Shown here piece after piece: positions 23,401-24,453 of a DNA stretch of 24,453 bases; within the stretch, counting starts at the first letter, position 1; the number at the start of each line of letters is the position of its first letter. The translations under genes were made by a program, and so were the position numbers. The DNA is taken from the NCBI GenBank assembly GCA_937904375.1, contig CALDIG010000092.1:1-24453 (forward strand), read 5' to 3'. The notes under the pieces are model-generated. The model was not told where the DNA came from, ran no database searches, and was given only the letters and a program-made list of their open reading frames with translations. The DNA comes from an uncultured Prevotellaceae bacterium. Its GTDB lineage: Bacteria; Bacteroidota; Bacteroidia; Bacteroidales; Muribaculaceae.

Positions 23401-24342
23401 CTCAAGGCCGACGGCGAGATGCTCTTCCCGGGCATCACTGCTACCAGCTATACCGTTACCGGTCTCGAGCCTGAGACTACCTACATCTATGACGTGAAGG
23501 CTGTATATGAAGGTAATAAGGAGAGCAGTTGGTCTAACCAGATTGAGGTTACCACCCTCGCCGACGAGAGTGGCATCACCCTCGCCGAGCTCCTTGAGAC
23601 TGGTGTGAATGGCGAGGAATACACCATCAGCAACGACCTCGCTGTAGCCGACTATGCCGAGTATGCCAACAACGCGTTCCTCACCGACGGTGAGGGCAAC
23701 TGGCTCATGGTTACCGCTGCCGACAACGATGTCTTCGGTCAGATTTACAATAACTCTACCTTGAAGGGCAAGACTGTTAAGGGTGTGCTTAGTGGCATGG
23801 GTCTCAACCCAGTTCTCACTATCACCGAGGCCCCTGAGGCTGCCGAGAGTACCGTCTCTTATGAGATTACCAAATATTACCTGAGCGATGTCTTCGCACC
23901 CCAGGTTAACGAGGTTATCGACGTAGTGGGATACTGGAACTCCAGCGATGGCGCTCTGCGTGCTTATTCTCCCGATGGTGGTGTTCAGGGTCAGAGCTTG
24001 ACTCTCGATACATCTTGGGGTGCTGCTTCCAACACCTTGCAGAACGGCAAGCGCTACGAGGTACGCTGTGCCATCAACATCAAGGAGCCATGGAACACTA
24101 GAGCCGGAATCCATACTATGGACTATGACTATGATTTCCAGAACTACTTAGGTTATGCCCTGCGCTTGCCCGATGCTCCTACCGCTATCGGTACTATCGA
24201 CATTGATGGCAACAACGACCTTGTTAACGTTTACAACGCTCAAGGCCAACTCTTGCGAAGCAATGTGAAGGCTGCTGAGGCTACTCGCAACCTGCCACGC
24301 GGCATCTACATCGTGGGCAACCGCAAAGTTGTGGTTAAGTAA
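20431..24342 (+). CDS. Secreted C10 (streptopain/interpain-like) cysteine peptidase ending in a T9SS-like sorting domain
   Basis: A 1303-residue paralogue of the 16347 gene. Signal peptide (1-25) and Spi-type propeptide (26-142) are nearly identical to it. The C10 active site is Gln156 (NWDQGAPYYN), Cys176 (AYTGCPATS), His327 (GGHAFNVFG) and Asn343 (YYVNWGWSG). Two Ig-like repeats (about 392-490 and 496-592) precede a divergent copy of the unknown module (602-786). That copy lacks the SIYGSG motif but keeps FFVTNCTQVK and YLYEIGFKT. An Fn3-like domain (788-824 and 1000-1042) is split by a jelly-roll-like insert (about 830-985) resembling the one in the first subtilase. The OB-like module (about 1048-1261) and T9SS-like tail (1262-1303: LVNVYNAQGQLLRSNV, then LPRGIYIVGNRKVVVK) match those of the second subtilase. 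It is predicted to be an active exported protease, probably sorted by type IX secretion. Confidence 0.95.
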   Translation: MKLLKRLTMLSSLALLLCMATQMQAADIDLATAQSKARSFMTKQVANGRLKAAATANLKLVKAEASVAKPEAVDYYIFNTDKAYVVIAGDDLAPEILMYGEEGNVNLDNIPPAMQWLLNKYKYQIDGLKAGTLKPNGYTPKATTAVAPLTNANWDQGAPYYNHTPTSGSTHAYTGCPATSLSMCFYIYKWPKTYPALSKVSVSGGLTAAALEEKAADWDNMLDEYTGPTNYTYNNTQAEAVSWLMRYVGQACNMQYTTSGSGAYDDEIHQACLTMGYTDAQLLTLTTGYAGSNQNYTDSQWNEWMLAELHAGRPIEYLASDPSAGGHAFNVFGCDTSGKYYVNWGWSGEDNGYCTLHNFTTGNNSTGQGGGSYTFNYGEAMIIGIAPPAGALGPQISVDQNTLAFEGYVDETYTKTFTVTGTNLEGDITISKQGSSYFTVSPTTITAANAANGVQVTVTYKPTAVGSANAYLTLSSTDAESVTVNVSGTAQAKVPTITVDPASLDFAANLSSTVTKTVNVTGLFLTNDVTITLNDNNGVFGVSPTTITAANAANGVPVTVSFSSAEEGNFTGSLTIASNGAETKTVALSAQANDGGTASDAYLNIAKYATIDEAGWNTTSLPNLYKYTEYPSDGCAWLTVANYGVNLNYSDNKQKWFSTSTVKNSSQSWAANDVFLGDDAYFGSATSYVADWTEDYQNFFVTNCTQVKQYAYNRGSSYPLKMYVYECTLNEDGSITPSTTAYDTQTSTMYSTTEVLTSKELDPSKIYKVAVYNDYSYLYEIGFKTTIESIETPVATEATDVTATSFTANWNACDGATSYTLRVMPKPETPEVALLLSEDFSGFTNADGSTDLGSTLDNYMQNAGWTGSRVYERSGGLQLGSSSYAGSLVSPQLDLTNSNGKVTVKFNAYSYNSTYSPSTLYVSMNSETTNQQYVSVPYGTTGTEYTVVLDCNATTGQTVSFRTSTRRYRVVLTNVEIYAGDLTATAAAPALKADGEMLFPGITATSYTVTGLEPETTYIYDVKAVYEGNKESSWSNQIEVTTLADESGITLAELLETGVNGEEYTISNDLAVADYAEYANNAFLTDGEGNWLMVTAADNDVFGQIYNNSTLKGKTVKGVLSGMGLNPVLTITEAPEAAESTVSYEITKYYLSDVFAPQVNEVIDVVGYWNSSDGALRAYSPDGGVQGQSLTLDTSWGAASNTLQNGKRYEVRCAINIKEPWNTRAGIHTMDYDYDFQNYLGYALRLPDAPTAIGTIDIDGNNDLVNVYNAQGQLLRSNVKAAEATRNLPRGIYIVGNRKVVVK

Positions 24343-24367
24343 AAGATTACTATATTTTGCTCAATAT

Positions 24368-24403
24368 AAAAGGGTCGTTTCAAGCTTGGAACGGCTCTTT
24401 TTT
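24368..24403 (+). terminator. Rho-independent terminator after the second C10 gene
   Basis: A 14-bp stem with three G-T wobbles (24368-24381 with 24388-24401) and an AAGCTT loop is followed by a T run ending at 24403. Confidence 0.82.
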
Positions 24404-24453
24404 GTGTACGACGGGCATGTTATACATCTGTGGTGAAAGTCCACTCGGGGCGT
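24404..24453 (+). mobile_element. Possible 5' end of a group II intron, cut by the window edge
   Basis: Directly after the terminator T run the sequence begins GTGTACGACGGGCATG, close to the GUGYG-type 5' end of bacterial group II introns. It continues to a small GTGG-TGAAAGT-CCAC hairpin like those in domain I of such introns. Known class C group II introns insert just downstream of terminator stem-loops, which is exactly this position. No intron-encoded reverse transcriptase or domain V is inside the window. Another structured RNA or chance similarity remains possible. Confidence 0.5.

Noticed and set aside
1..24453. tRNA or rRNA genes
   Set aside because: No cloverleaf with a GTTCRANNC-type arm and no rRNA-like sequence was recognised in the intergenic regions.

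Overview
The window comes from a member of the Bacteroidales, most like a gut or oral Prevotella or Muribaculaceae relative. Four things point there. Promoters have the Bacteroidetes form TTTG-N19-TAnnTTTG. A-rich sequence, not a Shine-Dalgarno, precedes the start codons. Secreted proteins end in dockerin-like duplications or in type IX secretion (T9SS)-like C-terminal signals. The families present (Fibrobacter succinogenes-type paralogous domain, C10 streptopain-like peptidases, AAA-like/PD-(D/E)XK proteins) are also typical. Genus is inference.

Left part (1-5399): a small secreted dockerin plus Fib_succ_major protein (97-864); a chloramphenicol-acetyltransferase-like gene on the minus strand broken by a single in-frame TGA (1090-1713); a short signal-peptide ORF that may be a gene remnant (2095-2229); a DUF1016/YhcG-type nuclease (2324-3400); a secreted protein with two Cys/His zinc-like clusters and a WG-like repeat (3479-4423); and a four-helix membrane protein with a LytTR DNA-binding domain (4476-5399).

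Right part (5700-24342): four very large secreted peptidases, all on the plus strand. They are two subtilisin-like S8 paralogues (5700-9596 and 11465-16105) followed by two C10 cysteine peptidase paralogues (16347-20021 and 20431-24342). An AAA-like ATPase/nuclease gene with its own promoter sits between the two subtilases. Within each pair one protein ends in a dockerin-like duplication and the other in a T9SS-like C-terminal domain. Both peptidase families carry the same downstream modules: Ig-like repeats, a roughly 180-residue module of unknown family (five copies in total), Fn3 domains split by a jelly-roll insert, and an OB-like module. This looks like a surface or extracellular proteolysis island built by duplication and module shuffling, and is the most interesting feature of the window. 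The LytTR membrane regulator directly upstream is a plausible but unproven regulator.

Intergenic regions hold clear rho-independent terminators after the first gene and after four peptidase-island genes. They also hold two arrays of an 8-nt tandem repeat (YTRACRAG and its complement), one forming a long inverted repeat between the two C10 genes. The last 50 bases, directly after the final terminator, resemble the 5' end of a group II intron that continues beyond the window.
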